Origin: Stenotrophomonas sp. 610A2 | GTDB taxonomy: Bacteria; Pseudomonadota; Gammaproteobacteria; Xanthomonadales; Xanthomonadaceae | Length of the DNA stretch: 64,000 nucleotides | NCBI RefSeq assembly: GCF_030549615.1 | Contig: NZ_CP130832.1 | Coordinates: 3,348,001-3,412,000, forward strand | Direction of reading: 5' to 3' | Shown here: piece by piece, positions 9,966 through 19,082 of the stretch | Numbering within the stretch: the first letter of the stretch is position 1 | Layout: every line of letters begins with the position of its first letter | The notes under the pieces: model-generated | The model's database searches: none | What the model was told of the DNA's origin: nothing | What the model saw: only the letters and a program-made list of their open reading frames with translations | Program-made: the position numbers and the translations under genes

Positions 9966-12062
9966 TCAGGAAAGAGAGAACGGTGGCGCTTCAGAACCAG
10001 CGTCGGCCGAGGGTGGCACGCTGGCGGAATCCGCCTCCGGCGCCCATTGTCGCGCAAAGAAGGCCTGCACATCGGCCAGCGCGCGGGTACGGCGGAATGG
10101 TGGCAGTGAATCCAGGAAGATCCGGCCGTAACCGCGCGACAGCAGACGCGGGTCACACAGCACCAGCACGCCGCGATCGGTCTCGCTGCGGATCAGCCGG
10201 CCCACGCCCTGCTTGAGCGCGATCACTGCCTGCGGCAGCTGCTCATCGCGGAACGGGTTGCCGCCCTGCCGGCGGATCGCATCCAGCCGCGCCTCGAACA
10301 CCGGATCATCGGGGGCAGCGAACGGCAGTTTGTCGATCACCACCACGCTCAGCGCATCGCCAACCACGTCCACGCCCTCACGGAAGCTGGCCGCGCCCAA
10401 CAGCACGCCATTGCCCGACTCGCGAAAGCGTTGCAGCAGGCTGGCGCGTGGCGCCTCGCCCTGCACGAACAACGGCCACGGGCCATCACGCAGCGCATCG
10501 GCGGCCTCGCGCAGCGCACGGTGCGAGGCGAACAACAGGAATGCCCTGCCCTGCGAGGCCTCCAGTACCGGCCGCAAGGTCGCAATCAAGGCCGCGCCAT
10601 AACCGCGCGCGGCCGGATCGGGCAGCTGCTGCGGCAGATAGCACAGCGCCTGCTGCTGCCAATCGAAGGGACTGGGCTGGACCAGCGTATCCGGGTCATC
10701 CAGGCCCAAGCGCTTGGACAGATGTTCGAAGCCTCCATCCACGGTCAGCGTGGCCGAGGTGAATACCCACGCTGCCATCGAGCGCTGGCGGTGCTCACGC
10801 AGCGGCCCGGATACGTCCATCGGCGTGCGCTGGCAGCGGAAACCGCGCGGTGTCAGCTCGTACCACAGCACGTCGTTGCCATCGTCAACGGGGAACAGCG
10901 AATCGCTGTCCGCCGGGCCGGCACCATCTTCCGCAGCGACCGCAACCTCATCGATATCCCACTCATCGACCGCGCCACCATCACCATCATCCAACCAGCG
11001 CGAAAGCCGTGAGACACCTTCCAGCGCACGTGCGTGGCAAGCATCCAACCCCGGCGAGGCTTCACGCAGAAAGCCCAATGCATCACGCAGCTGCGCCATC
11101 GCCGCAGCGACCGAATCAAAACCTTCCGCCACCGCCGGTACTGCCAGCGCGCGCCAGCGGGTGCCGCGTTGCGGCAGTTTTTCCATTGCCTCGCGCAGTT
11201 CGCGCAGCGCCAGCTCCAGCGTCGCCACCGGTTGCTGCAGGGTCGCCTGTGCGCCAGCGACGCTGCGGCATTCGGCCAGGCAGTCGCGCGCCAGTTCCTG
11301 CCACGGGCGCATGCCGAAGCCTTCACCGAAGAAATTGGCGGCCAGCTCGGGCAACTGGTGCGCCTCATCGATGACGAAGGCCTGCGCGCCGGGCAGGATT
11401 TCACCGAAGCCTTCCTGCTTCAGCGCCAGATCGGCGAGCAACAGGTGGTGATTGACCACCACAAGGTCCGCCTCCTGCGCCCGCTGCCGCGCCTGCACCA
11501 CGAAGCAATCGCCCCAGAACGGGCAGTCTGTGCCGAGGCAATTGTCGACGGTCGAGGTGACCATCGGCAGCAAGGGGGAATCATCGGCAAGCCCATCCAG
11601 CTCGGCCATGTCGCCGTACTGGGTGCGGCCAGACCAGGTGAGGATGCGCTGGAACTGCGCCACCTGTTCGGTCGAAGTGAAGCGCGGTTCGCCGCGGGCC
11701 TGATCCAGGCGATAGCGACATAGATAGTTCGCCCGCCCCTTCAACAAGGCGGCGCGATGGCCAACGCCCAGTGCGGCGCGCACGCGCGGAAGATCGCGGT
11801 GATAGAGCTGGTCCTGCAGCGCGCGGGTGCCGGTGGAGACAATGGTCTTCAAACCGGACAGCAAGGCCGGCACCAGATAGGCGTAGGTCTTGCCGGTACC
11901 GGTACCGGCTTCGGCCAGCAGCACGTCGCGCTGTTGGAAGGTCTCGGCGATGGCTCCGGTCAGGCGCAGCTGGGCAGGCCTAGGCACGAAGGCATCGAGC
12001 TGACGCGCAAGCGCGCCGCCTTCACTGAGTGCTTCGCAGCTGGCGGTGACTAGGGAGGACAT
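9966..12062 (-). CDS. DinG/YoaA-type XPD-like DNA helicase
   Basis: A 698-residue superfamily 2 helicase of the iron-sulfur XPD/DinG group. The Walker A motif is AEAGTGTGKTYAYLVP near residue 55. Four cysteines spaced for a 4Fe-4S cluster are visible (Cys115, Cys175, Cys180, Cys186). The Walker B box is DEAH at 232-235, and the C-terminal motif VGRLIRSETDRGVLVL is present. The sequence resembles YoaA more than E. coli DinG proper. YoaA acts with the HolC subunit of DNA polymerase III at stalled forks. It is upstream of tsaB on the same strand. Confidence 0.93.
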   Translation of the reverse strand: MSSLVTASCEALSEGGALARQLDAFVPRPAQLRLTGAIAETFQQRDVLLAEAGTGTGKTYAYLVPALLSGLKTIVSTGTRALQDQLYHRDLPRVRAALGVGHRAALLKGRANYLCRYRLDQARGEPRFTSTEQVAQFQRILTWSGRTQYGDMAELDGLADDSPLLPMVTSTVDNCLGTDCPFWGDCFVVQARQRAQEADLVVVNHHLLLADLALKQEGFGEILPGAQAFVIDEAHQLPELAANFFGEGFGMRPWQELARDCLAECRSVAGAQATLQQPVATLELALRELREAMEKLPQRGTRWRALAVPAVAEGFDSVAAAMAQLRDALGFLREASPGLDACHARALEGVSRLSRWLDDGDGGAVDEWDIDEVAVAAEDGAGPADSDSLFPVDDGNDVLWYELTPRGFRCQRTPMDVSGPLREHRQRSMAAWVFTSATLTVDGGFEHLSKRLGLDDPDTLVQPSPFDWQQQALCYLPQQLPDPAARGYGAALIATLRPVLEASQGRAFLLFASHRALREAADALRDGPWPLFVQGEAPRASLLQRFRESGNGVLLGAASFREGVDVVGDALSVVVIDKLPFAAPDDPVFEARLDAIRRQGGNPFRDEQLPQAVIALKQGVGRLIRSETDRGVLVLCDPRLLSRGYGRIFLDSLPPFRRTRALADVQAFFARQWAPEADSASVPPSADAGSEAPPFSLS

Positions 12063-12214
12063 GGCTCAAGCATTGGGAGGGGTGCGTCGAGAACCGGCAA
12101 TGGAGGTAAACCGCGATTGCAACGCTGATCGCGCCATCGCAATGACGAAGTACCACATCGCCCGGTGATCAGGCGCTTCCATTCCCTATTCCCGACTGCC
12201 GGTTCCCGGCGCGC

Positions 12215-12748
12215 TCAAAAGCGCTTGATCCCCGGCACGGTGCAGCCTTCGATCTGCGCATGCGCGGAGACGGCATTCTCTTTTTCAGCACGGGCCAGAC
12301 GCGATTGTTCGATGGTGGCCCAGTGGCGACGGCACAGCGGGCCGGTGCGCGAACCCAGGTCCAAGGCCTTCTTGGACAGGGTTTCGGCGCGCAGCCAGTC
12401 GGCCTGCAGCAAGGCGATATCGGCGCGCTCCTGCAGGATGCCCGGGTCATCACTTACCTGCAGCAGTGCTTCGTTCAGGGCTTCCGCCGCGCCGGCCAGA
12501 TCGCCGGCCTTGCGCTTGGCGATTGCGGTCTGGCGCAGATCGTCGACCTGCGCATCACGCAGCGGCTGTACCGTCAGTTCGGTGTCGTCGACACCGGCGA
12601 TGGCATCCACCGCGGCCAAACGTTGGGCCGGGGTGGTGTTGTCGACCACCGCCGGCTTCGCCGCCGGTGGTGCGCTGACGCAGCCTGCAAGTGACAGGGA
12701 AGCTGCGGCGGCAAGCAGCGTGTAACGGATCAAAGACTTGGTATTCAT
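12215..12748 (-). CDS. TPR lipoprotein next to PBP1b, candidate LpoP-type activator
   Basis: A 177-residue lipoprotein precursor: basic N-terminus, hydrophobic stretch, and lipobox LAGC with Cys23 as the lipidated residue. Residues about 70-150 form helical TPR-like pairs (KRKAGDLAGAAEALNEALLQ, then ERADIALLQADWLRAETLSK). It starts 8 bp after the stop of the PBP1b gene, so the two are very likely one transcript. In P. aeruginosa the TPR lipoprotein LpoP, encoded beside the PBP1b gene ponB, activates that synthase from the outer membrane. The same size, lipidation, TPR content and position suggest the same role here. Function is inferred from context; no experimental link is visible. Confidence 0.72.
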   Translation of the reverse strand: MNTKSLIRYTLLAAAASLSLAGCVSAPPAAKPAVVDNTTPAQRLAAVDAIAGVDDTELTVQPLRDAQVDDLRQTAIAKRKAGDLAGAAEALNEALLQVSDDPGILQERADIALLQADWLRAETLSKKALDLGSRTGPLCRRHWATIEQSRLARAEKENAVSAHAQIEGCTVPGIKRF

Positions 12749-12756
12749 GCTCGGGA

Positions 12757-15183
12757 TTATCGCGCAGGCGTCTGTGCAGCGGGGGCCGCAGCCGGTTCAG
12801 GTTCCTTGCGGTCCAAGCCCAGCCAGCCACGCCAACCACCACCGGACTGCTCCTGTGCGCCCTCGGCACCTTCTTCCAGCGGCACTTCCGCCGGCAAGGC
12901 ACAGGGCACGTACTGCGGCGCGTAACCCACCACGAACGGGAAGCGACGCGCGCCCGGGCAGGATTCGTCGGTGGCATTGCTGCCGGCCGCTTCCACGTAC
13001 TGCCAATCCAGGCCCTTGTTGTTCACATGCAAGGCCTTGCTCGGCAGGTTGAGGAAGATGCCCGACCACACCCGCATCGCGCCGGAAGCACCAAACAGAC
13101 CGGTCTGCTCGTTCTGGTCGTTGCCCATCCAGATCACCGCCAGATGGTCACCGGTATAACCGGCATACCAGCTGTCACGGCCGTCGTTGGAGGTACCGGT
13201 CTTGCCAGCGGCCTGCAGCCGCGACAGACCATCGGCGTTCAAGCCCGAGGCGGTACCACTGGAGACCACCTGTTGCAGGCCGACGCTGATCAGGTTCGCT
13301 GCAATCGAGTCGCCCTCCTGTGCCGGTGCCGGGCTCTTGTCATAGCGTTTGAGCAACTTGCCCTGCGCATCGACCACGCCACGCACCGCATGCAGCGGCT
13401 GGATCTCGCCACCGGAAGCGAGGAACTGATACAGCTGGGCCATACCGTACGGACTCTGGTCGGTGGAACCGAGGATCACCGACGGATTGGATTCGGCCTT
13501 GAGTCCAGCCAGCACATTGATCAACTGGGTCAGCCGCTCCGGCCCGACCTGCATGCCAACGCGCACCGTGGCCTGGTTGTAGGAGCGGGCCAAGGCATCG
13601 ATCAAGCGCACCGTGCCATGGCTGCGGTTGTCGGCGTTGCCCGGCGTCCAGTTGCGGCCGCGGCTGAGCTTGACGGTGACCGGTGAGTCATCGACCCAAC
13701 TGGACAGCGAAAACCGATCCGGCTGGGCCAGCGCCAGCAGATAGACGAAGGGCTTGAGCAGCGAACCGACCGGCCGTTGCGCCTCGATGGCGCGGTTGAA
13801 GCCGGGTTCGGACACATCCCGGCTGCCGACCACCGCCAGCACGTCGCCGTTGTGCACGTCGGTCACCACCAGGCCGGTCTGCAGCTCTGGACGACGCTTG
13901 TTCTCCAACGCCTTGATGGTGTGCGCCACCGCGCCCTCGGCATAGGCCTGGGCAGACGGCGACATGCCGGTGAAGACATTCAGACCGGCGCCCTGCAGCA
14001 CGTTTTCCGGGTAATCGTTGCCCAGCTGGCGACGCACCAGGTCAACATAGGCCGGGAAACGATTGGCCGCGGCGATACCAGCGTTCTTGGACACGCCCAA
14101 CGGTGCCTTGATCGCACGCTGATACTCGGCGTCGTCGATCAGGTTGTTCTCGCGTAGCTTGCCCAGCACGAAGTTGCGGCGGTCCAGCGCGTTCTCGGGG
14201 TTGCGGCGCGGGTCGTAGAACGAGGGGCCTTTGACCAGGCCGATCAGCAACGCGATCTGCTCGCTGCTCAGCGAATTGAGATCGCGACCAAACCAGAATT
14301 CGGCACCGGCCGACACCCCGTGGATGGCCTGCTTGCCGCGCTGGCCCAGGTAGACCTGGTTGAGGTAGGCCTCGAGGATGGTGGCCTTATCGTAGCGCGC
14401 CTCCATGATCAGCGCGTACAGCACCTCGTTGAACTTGCGGGTGATGGTCTGTTCCTTGCCGATGCCGAGCAGGCCACTGCGGGCCAGCTGCTGGGTCAAG
14501 GTACTGGCGCCCTGTTTGGTCTCACCGCCGGTACGGATGGTCACCCACACCGCGCGCGCGATACCGCTCAGGTCGATGCCGTGATGACGGGCAAAGTCCT
14601 TGTCTTCGACCGCCTGTAGGCCGGTGACCAGTAGTTCGGGCACTTCGCGCACCCGTACCAGCCGGCGCTCTTCCTGCTTCTGCCCGTAGAGTGTGGCAAT
14701 ACGTGCCGGATCCAATCGCGCAGCCTTCAGCGCCTTGCGGCTGCCGGCCTCGCGCAAGGAAGCCACTTGCCCGCCGGAGACCACCACATCCACCTTCCTG
14801 GCCGCGACGTTGCCGTCCACATCGACGTAGCCGCGGCTGGAAATGGTGAAGCTGCCGCCCTGCGCCTTATAGGTACCGGGACTGTTGCCGGTGCCGTCAT
14901 CGCGGTAGCCGGAGGCCGCCAGCTCGGTCTTCAGCGTATTGGCGTTCATCGCCGTGCCCGGGCTGAGCACCAGCGGGCGGGCATATACGCGGGTCGGGAT
15001 CTGCCAACGCAGTTCACCAAAACGCTGGGTGACCTGGCTGTTCAGGTACAGCGTGTAGGGGATCATGAAGCCCAGCCCCAATGCGGCTGCGGCCAGTCCC
15101 CAGGTGATCAAGCGGCTACGCCACACAGGGCTGCTGCCGTCGGTATCGTCGTCGAACTGGTCGGAATCGTGGCGTCGTGGCAC
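12757..15183 (-). CDS. mrcB: Penicillin-binding protein 1B, bifunctional peptidoglycan synthase
   Basis: An 808-residue class A PBP. A short cytoplasmic tail is followed by one membrane helix (about 24-46) and a UB2H-like region. The glycosyltransferase-51 domain has Glu193 in AVEDKDFARHHG and the motif QGASTLTQQLAR (224-235). The transpeptidase domain has nucleophile Ser474 in GSLLKP, SYN at 534-536 and KTG at 661-663. It polymerises and cross-links glycan strands in the periplasm. All catalytic motifs are intact. The partner lipoprotein gene follows at 8 bp. The divergent glycosyltransferase gene shares its 96-bp upstream region. Confidence 0.97.
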   Translation of the reverse strand: MPRRHDSDQFDDDTDGSSPVWRSRLITWGLAAAALGLGFMIPYTLYLNSQVTQRFGELRWQIPTRVYARPLVLSPGTAMNANTLKTELAASGYRDDGTGNSPGTYKAQGGSFTISSRGYVDVDGNVAARKVDVVVSGGQVASLREAGSRKALKAARLDPARIATLYGQKQEERRLVRVREVPELLVTGLQAVEDKDFARHHGIDLSGIARAVWVTIRTGGETKQGASTLTQQLARSGLLGIGKEQTITRKFNEVLYALIMEARYDKATILEAYLNQVYLGQRGKQAIHGVSAGAEFWFGRDLNSLSSEQIALLIGLVKGPSFYDPRRNPENALDRRNFVLGKLRENNLIDDAEYQRAIKAPLGVSKNAGIAAANRFPAYVDLVRRQLGNDYPENVLQGAGLNVFTGMSPSAQAYAEGAVAHTIKALENKRRPELQTGLVVTDVHNGDVLAVVGSRDVSEPGFNRAIEAQRPVGSLLKPFVYLLALAQPDRFSLSSWVDDSPVTVKLSRGRNWTPGNADNRSHGTVRLIDALARSYNQATVRVGMQVGPERLTQLINVLAGLKAESNPSVILGSTDQSPYGMAQLYQFLASGGEIQPLHAVRGVVDAQGKLLKRYDKSPAPAQEGDSIAANLISVGLQQVVSSGTASGLNADGLSRLQAAGKTGTSNDGRDSWYAGYTGDHLAVIWMGNDQNEQTGLFGASGAMRVWSGIFLNLPSKALHVNNKGLDWQYVEAAGSNATDESCPGARRFPFVVGYAPQYVPCALPAEVPLEEGAEGAQEQSGGGWRGWLGLDRKEPEPAAAPAAQTPAR

Positions 15184-15279
15184 AGGGATGCGAGAATGTG
15201 GTTTGTAATGAGTCTAACGCAGCCACATCCCCCGGGGCGTTGACTGTCAGTTCCCTGCTTAAGCTGGAGTTCCATAGGA

Positions 15280-17382
15280 ATGTCGATTTCGCTGGCCGAT
15301 GCGCGCTACGCCGTCAATCGCATCATCGGCCTGGTCCGTCGTGGCCTGGCCAGCCTGCGCACCCGCGGCTGGCGCGCAACCCTGCACCGGGTAGGCGTGC
15401 ACACCCGACGCCAGCCGGCCGCACAGCGCGAGCCGTTGTACTTCCCCGACAACTCGCCCTTTGTGCCGTTCAGCCTGCCGCGCAGCGAACGCCCCGTCGC
15501 CAGCATCGTCATCCCGGTCTACAACCATTGCGCACACACGCTGGCCTGCCTGCGTGCGCTGGCAGCGCATCCGCCCACGGCCAGCTGCGAAATCCTGGTG
15601 ATCGATGACGGCAGCAGCGACAGCACCCGTCCATGGATGCAGCAGATCGAAGGCCTGCGCTACCATCTGCGCGCGCAGAACGGTGGCTTCATCGCCGCCT
15701 GCAACGACGGTCTGCGCCTGAGTCGCGGCGATTACGTGGTGCTGCTCAACAACGACACCATTCCCCAGCCCGGTTGGCTGGATGCCTTGCTGGAGACCTT
15801 CACCCAGGTACCGAAAGCCGGCTTGATAGGCTCCCAGCTGCTGTATCCGGATGGGCGCCTGCAGGAATCCGGTGGCGTGGTCTTTGCAGATGGCAGCTGC
15901 TGGAGCTACGGCCGCTTCGAGTCGGCTGAAGATCCCCGCTACAGCGCGCTGCGCGACGCCGACTATTGCTCGGGAGCCGCCCTGGCAATCCCGCGGCTGC
16001 TGTTTGAAGAGCTGGGTGGCCTGGACAGCATCTATGCACCGGCCTACTACGAAGACACCGACCTGGCCTTCAAGGTACGTGCCGCTGGACGCCGCGTGCT
16101 GGTGCAGCCCGCCAGCCGCGTCGTGCATGACGAAGGCACCAGCAATGGCACCGACACCAGCACCGGGATCAAGGCCTACCAGGTCCGCAATCAATCCGTC
16201 TTCGCCAGCACCTGGCAGGACGCACTGGCGGCACAGCCTGCGCCAGGCAGCGTTCCCTCGCCCGCGCTGCTGCATCGCCACCAACGCCAGATCCTGATCA
16301 TCGACGAGTGCGTGCCGCAACCGGACCGCGATTCGGCCTCGCTGCGCCAGTTCAACCTGATCCGCATGCTGTTGGCCGAAGGCGCACATGTCGTGTTCCT
16401 GCCGACCCGCGCCGAACCTGCCAGCCGCGCCACCGAAGCACTGCAGGCGATCGGGGTGGAAGTCTGGCACTCGCCCTTCCTCGACCGCGTTGGCAGATGG
16501 TTGCGTGACAACGGCAAACGCTTCGCCGCCGTCATGCTGGTGCGTTATCACGTTGCCAACGAATGCCTGCCGCTGCTGAAGCAATTCGCGCCACAGGCGC
16601 GTACCGTTTTCGACACCGTCGACCTGCATTACCTGCGTGAACGGCGCGGCGCCGAACTGGCGCGCGACCAGCGCCTGCTGCGCAGCGCCGAGCGCACCCG
16701 CGCCAGCGAGCTGGCCGTCATGGCCGCCACCGACGTGACCTTGCTGGTCAGCGCCGCGGAGAAGGAACAGCTGGCCACCGACGCTCCGCAGGTGCAGGTG
16801 GAACTGATTTCCAACCTGCACGAAGTTGCCGGGGCGGGTAAAGGCTGGGCGCAACGGCATGACCTGGTCTTCGTCGGCGGCTTCCGCCATCCACCAAATC
16901 TGGACGCGATGACCTGGTTCATCGGCGAGGTATTTCCGCTGATCCGCAGCCAGCGACCGGATATCCGTTTCCACTGCATCGGTGCCGATGTACCCGACAG
17001 CATCCATGCGCTGGCCGCCGCCAGTGCGGGTGTACAGGTGCATGGCTATGTGCCGGATGTGGTGCCGTTCATGACCGGCATGCGGGTTGCGGTGGCACCG
17101 CTGCGCTTCGGCGCCGGCGTAAAGGGCAAGGTCAACCTGAGCATGGCGCATGGTCAACCGGTGGTTGCCACTACCTGCGGCGTGGAAGGCATGCACCTGC
17201 ATGATGGCCAGGACGTACTGGTCGCCGACGGCTCCCAGGCGTTTGCTGATGCGGTGCTGCGACTGTATGACGACGCCGAGCTTTGGCAGCGCCTGTCCGA
17301 CAATGGGTTGGCCAATATCGCCAGGTATTTCTCGATGGAAGCGGCGCGGCAGGCGGTGCAGCGGGTGTTCTTCGCCAGGTGA
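15280..17382 (+). CDS. Two-domain glycosyltransferase (GT2 + GT4-like)
   Basis: A 700-residue cytoplasmic or membrane-associated protein made of two glycosyltransferase modules. Residues about 73-300 are a GT2 domain: ASIVIPVYN, ILVIDDGSSDST, LLNNDTIPQPGWLDALLETF and YYEDTDLAFKVRAAGR, which includes the acidic base. Residues about 350-700 are a GT-B, GT4-like domain: DSASLRQFNLIRMLLAEGAH, FVGGFRHPPNLDAM, then RFGAGVKGKVNLSMAHGQP. Fused enzymes of this sort usually build surface polysaccharide or modify glycans. No other polysaccharide genes are adjacent, so the acceptor is unknown. It is divergent from mrcB. Confidence 0.88.
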   Translation: MSISLADARYAVNRIIGLVRRGLASLRTRGWRATLHRVGVHTRRQPAAQREPLYFPDNSPFVPFSLPRSERPVASIVIPVYNHCAHTLACLRALAAHPPTASCEILVIDDGSSDSTRPWMQQIEGLRYHLRAQNGGFIAACNDGLRLSRGDYVVLLNNDTIPQPGWLDALLETFTQVPKAGLIGSQLLYPDGRLQESGGVVFADGSCWSYGRFESAEDPRYSALRDADYCSGAALAIPRLLFEELGGLDSIYAPAYYEDTDLAFKVRAAGRRVLVQPASRVVHDEGTSNGTDTSTGIKAYQVRNQSVFASTWQDALAAQPAPGSVPSPALLHRHQRQILIIDECVPQPDRDSASLRQFNLIRMLLAEGAHVVFLPTRAEPASRATEALQAIGVEVWHSPFLDRVGRWLRDNGKRFAAVMLVRYHVANECLPLLKQFAPQARTVFDTVDLHYLRERRGAELARDQRLLRSAERTRASELAVMAATDVTLLVSAAEKEQLATDAPQVQVELISNLHEVAGAGKGWAQRHDLVFVGGFRHPPNLDAMTWFIGEVFPLIRSQRPDIRFHCIGADVPDSIHALAAASAGVQVHGYVPDVVPFMTGMRVAVAPLRFGAGVKGKVNLSMAHGQPVVATTCGVEGMHLHDGQDVLVADGSQAFADAVLRLYDDAELWQRLSDNGLANIARYFSMEAARQAVQRVFFAR

Positions 17383-17386
17383 TGCC

Positions 17387-17515
17387 CACCCCGTAGGTCG
17401 GCCATAGGCGGGTGCTACGGGTTTCGTGCAAGCGGCGGCCTCATCTGTGGAGTGCCGCCATGCCTGCGCTTGGGCATTACCGGGAAAGCCTCAGCCGAGC
17501 ATGGCTCGTCTCTAC
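17387..17515. repeat. degenerate REP/SMAG-like repeats between two convergent genes
   Basis: The 139-bp gap between the glycosyltransferase gene and the convergent TPR-protein gene holds a palindromic GTAGGTCGGCC-type unit (about 17394-17421) and a decayed SMAG arm AGCCGAGCATGGCTCG ending in CTAC (17493-17515). A partner arm (AGTGCCGCCATGCCTGCGCTTGG) is strongly mutated. The pair looks like an old SMAG dimer. Confidence 0.6.
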
Positions 17516-17521
17516 ATGGCT

Positions 17522-19069
17522 TCATCGCAGGGCGTTGCGCACCCGTTCGTTGAAGCCGGCGATCTCCGGCGTGGCCGGATCTATCTGCTGCGCCTGCGCC
17601 AGCGCCTGCTGTGCGAATGCGGTATCACCGCCGCCCAGACGTTCGCTGCCTACCGCAATCCAGCGTTGGGCCAGGCGTCGCCGCGCCGGCGCCAATGCCG
17701 GGTCGGTCGGGGCCAATGCCTGCCAGGCGTCCAGACAGGTGCGCGCGGCGCGCAGGCGGTTGCCGCGCAGGTTGTCCTCCAGGCAGCTGCGTGCAGCAGG
17801 CAGAATGCGTGCCGCGGCGCGTTTGACCCGCGCATCCTGCGGTGCCAGTGCCTGCGCCGCCTTGAAGCGATCGTAGGCGCTGCTGCCGGGTGGCAACAGC
17901 CACTGCTGGCGCGTTTCGGCCTCGTCCAGTTGCTTGAGCAGGATCTTCAGTCGGCGCTCGCGCTCGGCACCGCTGCCCGGTGCTTCCATCGATTGCCGGG
18001 CCTGCCGCGCACGCCGCACGACTTGTTCCGCAGACGCGAGTTCAGCGCTGTCCGGCGCCAGTTCGCGCGCGTGCTGCAAGGCCTGCTCGGCGGGCTCGAA
18101 CTGGAAATCCGCCGCCAGGCGCACGGCTTCCTGCACCTGCGCATGGGCAATACGCTGCAGGCCTTGCCGAGCTGCAGGATCTTCGCCCGCCGCCAGCACC
18201 TGCTGGAACGCGGTTGCGGCACGCTGCAGTCGTCCACGCTGCAGATCACGCTCGCCCTGCTGCCGGCGTTGCTCCAGTGCGGCATTCATCACCGCCTTGA
18301 CCGCAGGCAAGTTGGCGTGACCGGCGTCGTAGCGCTCCACCCGCTGCAGCAAGGCCGTCGCCGCAGCCAGATCGCCACGATCCGCCGAGCGCGTGGCCTG
18401 GGTCAGCAGATCGGACAGGATTTCATCGCGCCCTTCCAGCGCCTGCATCTTGTCCGGCTGCAGCGCCAATACCCGCTGATACAGCGGCAATGCCGCGTCT
18501 GGCGCTTCATCCAGTCGCCCCTGCGCCTGCGCCGCCTCGGCCAGCTGCAACAACTCCTCGACACCGTCCTGTTCGCTTGCCGCCTGTTGCAGCTTGGCCG
18601 CAAGCGGCTCGATATCCGCCGACGGCGCCTGCAGCTGCCGGGCCAATGCCAGGCTGGCCGCGGCTGCGTCCCTATCACCGGCCGCCAACTCCTTGCGCGC
18701 CTGCGCCAGTGCCGCCTGTGCGGTCTGCGCCAGCCCGTTGCGGATATCGCTGCGGTCCGGGTCCAGCGCCGCGGCAGCCTCGAACAACTCGCGCGCACCG
18801 CGCCCATCGGCAGCACTCAAACGCCCATCGCGCAGCGCCTGGCGGCCGTCATCGAGCAGCTTCTGGATCTTGGTTTCCGGCCACAGCCAATCCGCCAGCG
18901 GCTGCCGGAACAGCGCCAATACCAGCGCCAATGCGGCTACGCCAATGGCGATGGAACGCCAGGCGCGCGGGCTGTTCCAGCCACGCGCCACCCACCAGCG
19001 CCCGTACAGCCGCAGCTTGTCGCCGAATGTCTCCAATCCCTGTTGACCGCGCTGACGCCAGTTCTCCAT
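17522..19069 (-). CDS. Membrane-anchored TPR-like repeat protein encoded after relA
   Basis: A 515-residue protein of unknown function. The N-terminal 40 residues are cytoplasmic and basic. One membrane helix follows at about 40-58 (AIGVAALALVLALFRQPLA). The remaining roughly 450 residues are alanine/glutamine/leucine-rich helical repeats that look like divergent TPR or SEL1-like units (for example ERDLQRGRLQRAATAFQQVL). There are no catalytic motifs. It starts 13 bp downstream of the relA stop codon on the same strand, so it is probably expressed with relA. The repeats suggest a scaffold in the periplasm. Whether it has any link to stringent-response signalling is unknown. Confidence 0.82.
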   Translation of the reverse strand: MENWRQRGQQGLETFGDKLRLYGRWWVARGWNSPRAWRSIAIGVAALALVLALFRQPLADWLWPETKIQKLLDDGRQALRDGRLSAADGRGARELFEAAAALDPDRSDIRNGLAQTAQAALAQARKELAAGDRDAAAASLALARQLQAPSADIEPLAAKLQQAASEQDGVEELLQLAEAAQAQGRLDEAPDAALPLYQRVLALQPDKMQALEGRDEILSDLLTQATRSADRGDLAAATALLQRVERYDAGHANLPAVKAVMNAALEQRRQQGERDLQRGRLQRAATAFQQVLAAGEDPAARQGLQRIAHAQVQEAVRLAADFQFEPAEQALQHARELAPDSAELASAEQVVRRARQARQSMEAPGSGAERERRLKILLKQLDEAETRQQWLLPPGSSAYDRFKAAQALAPQDARVKRAAARILPAARSCLEDNLRGNRLRAARTCLDAWQALAPTDPALAPARRRLAQRWIAVGSERLGGGDTAFAQQALAQAQQIDPATPEIAGFNERVRNALR

Positions 19070-19082
19070 GCGCCAAGCTTAC

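Noticed and set aside
15259..17202. 647-codon minus-strand frame opposite the glycosyltransferase
   Set aside because: The plus strand has GT2 and GT4 motifs throughout; the antisense frame does not.
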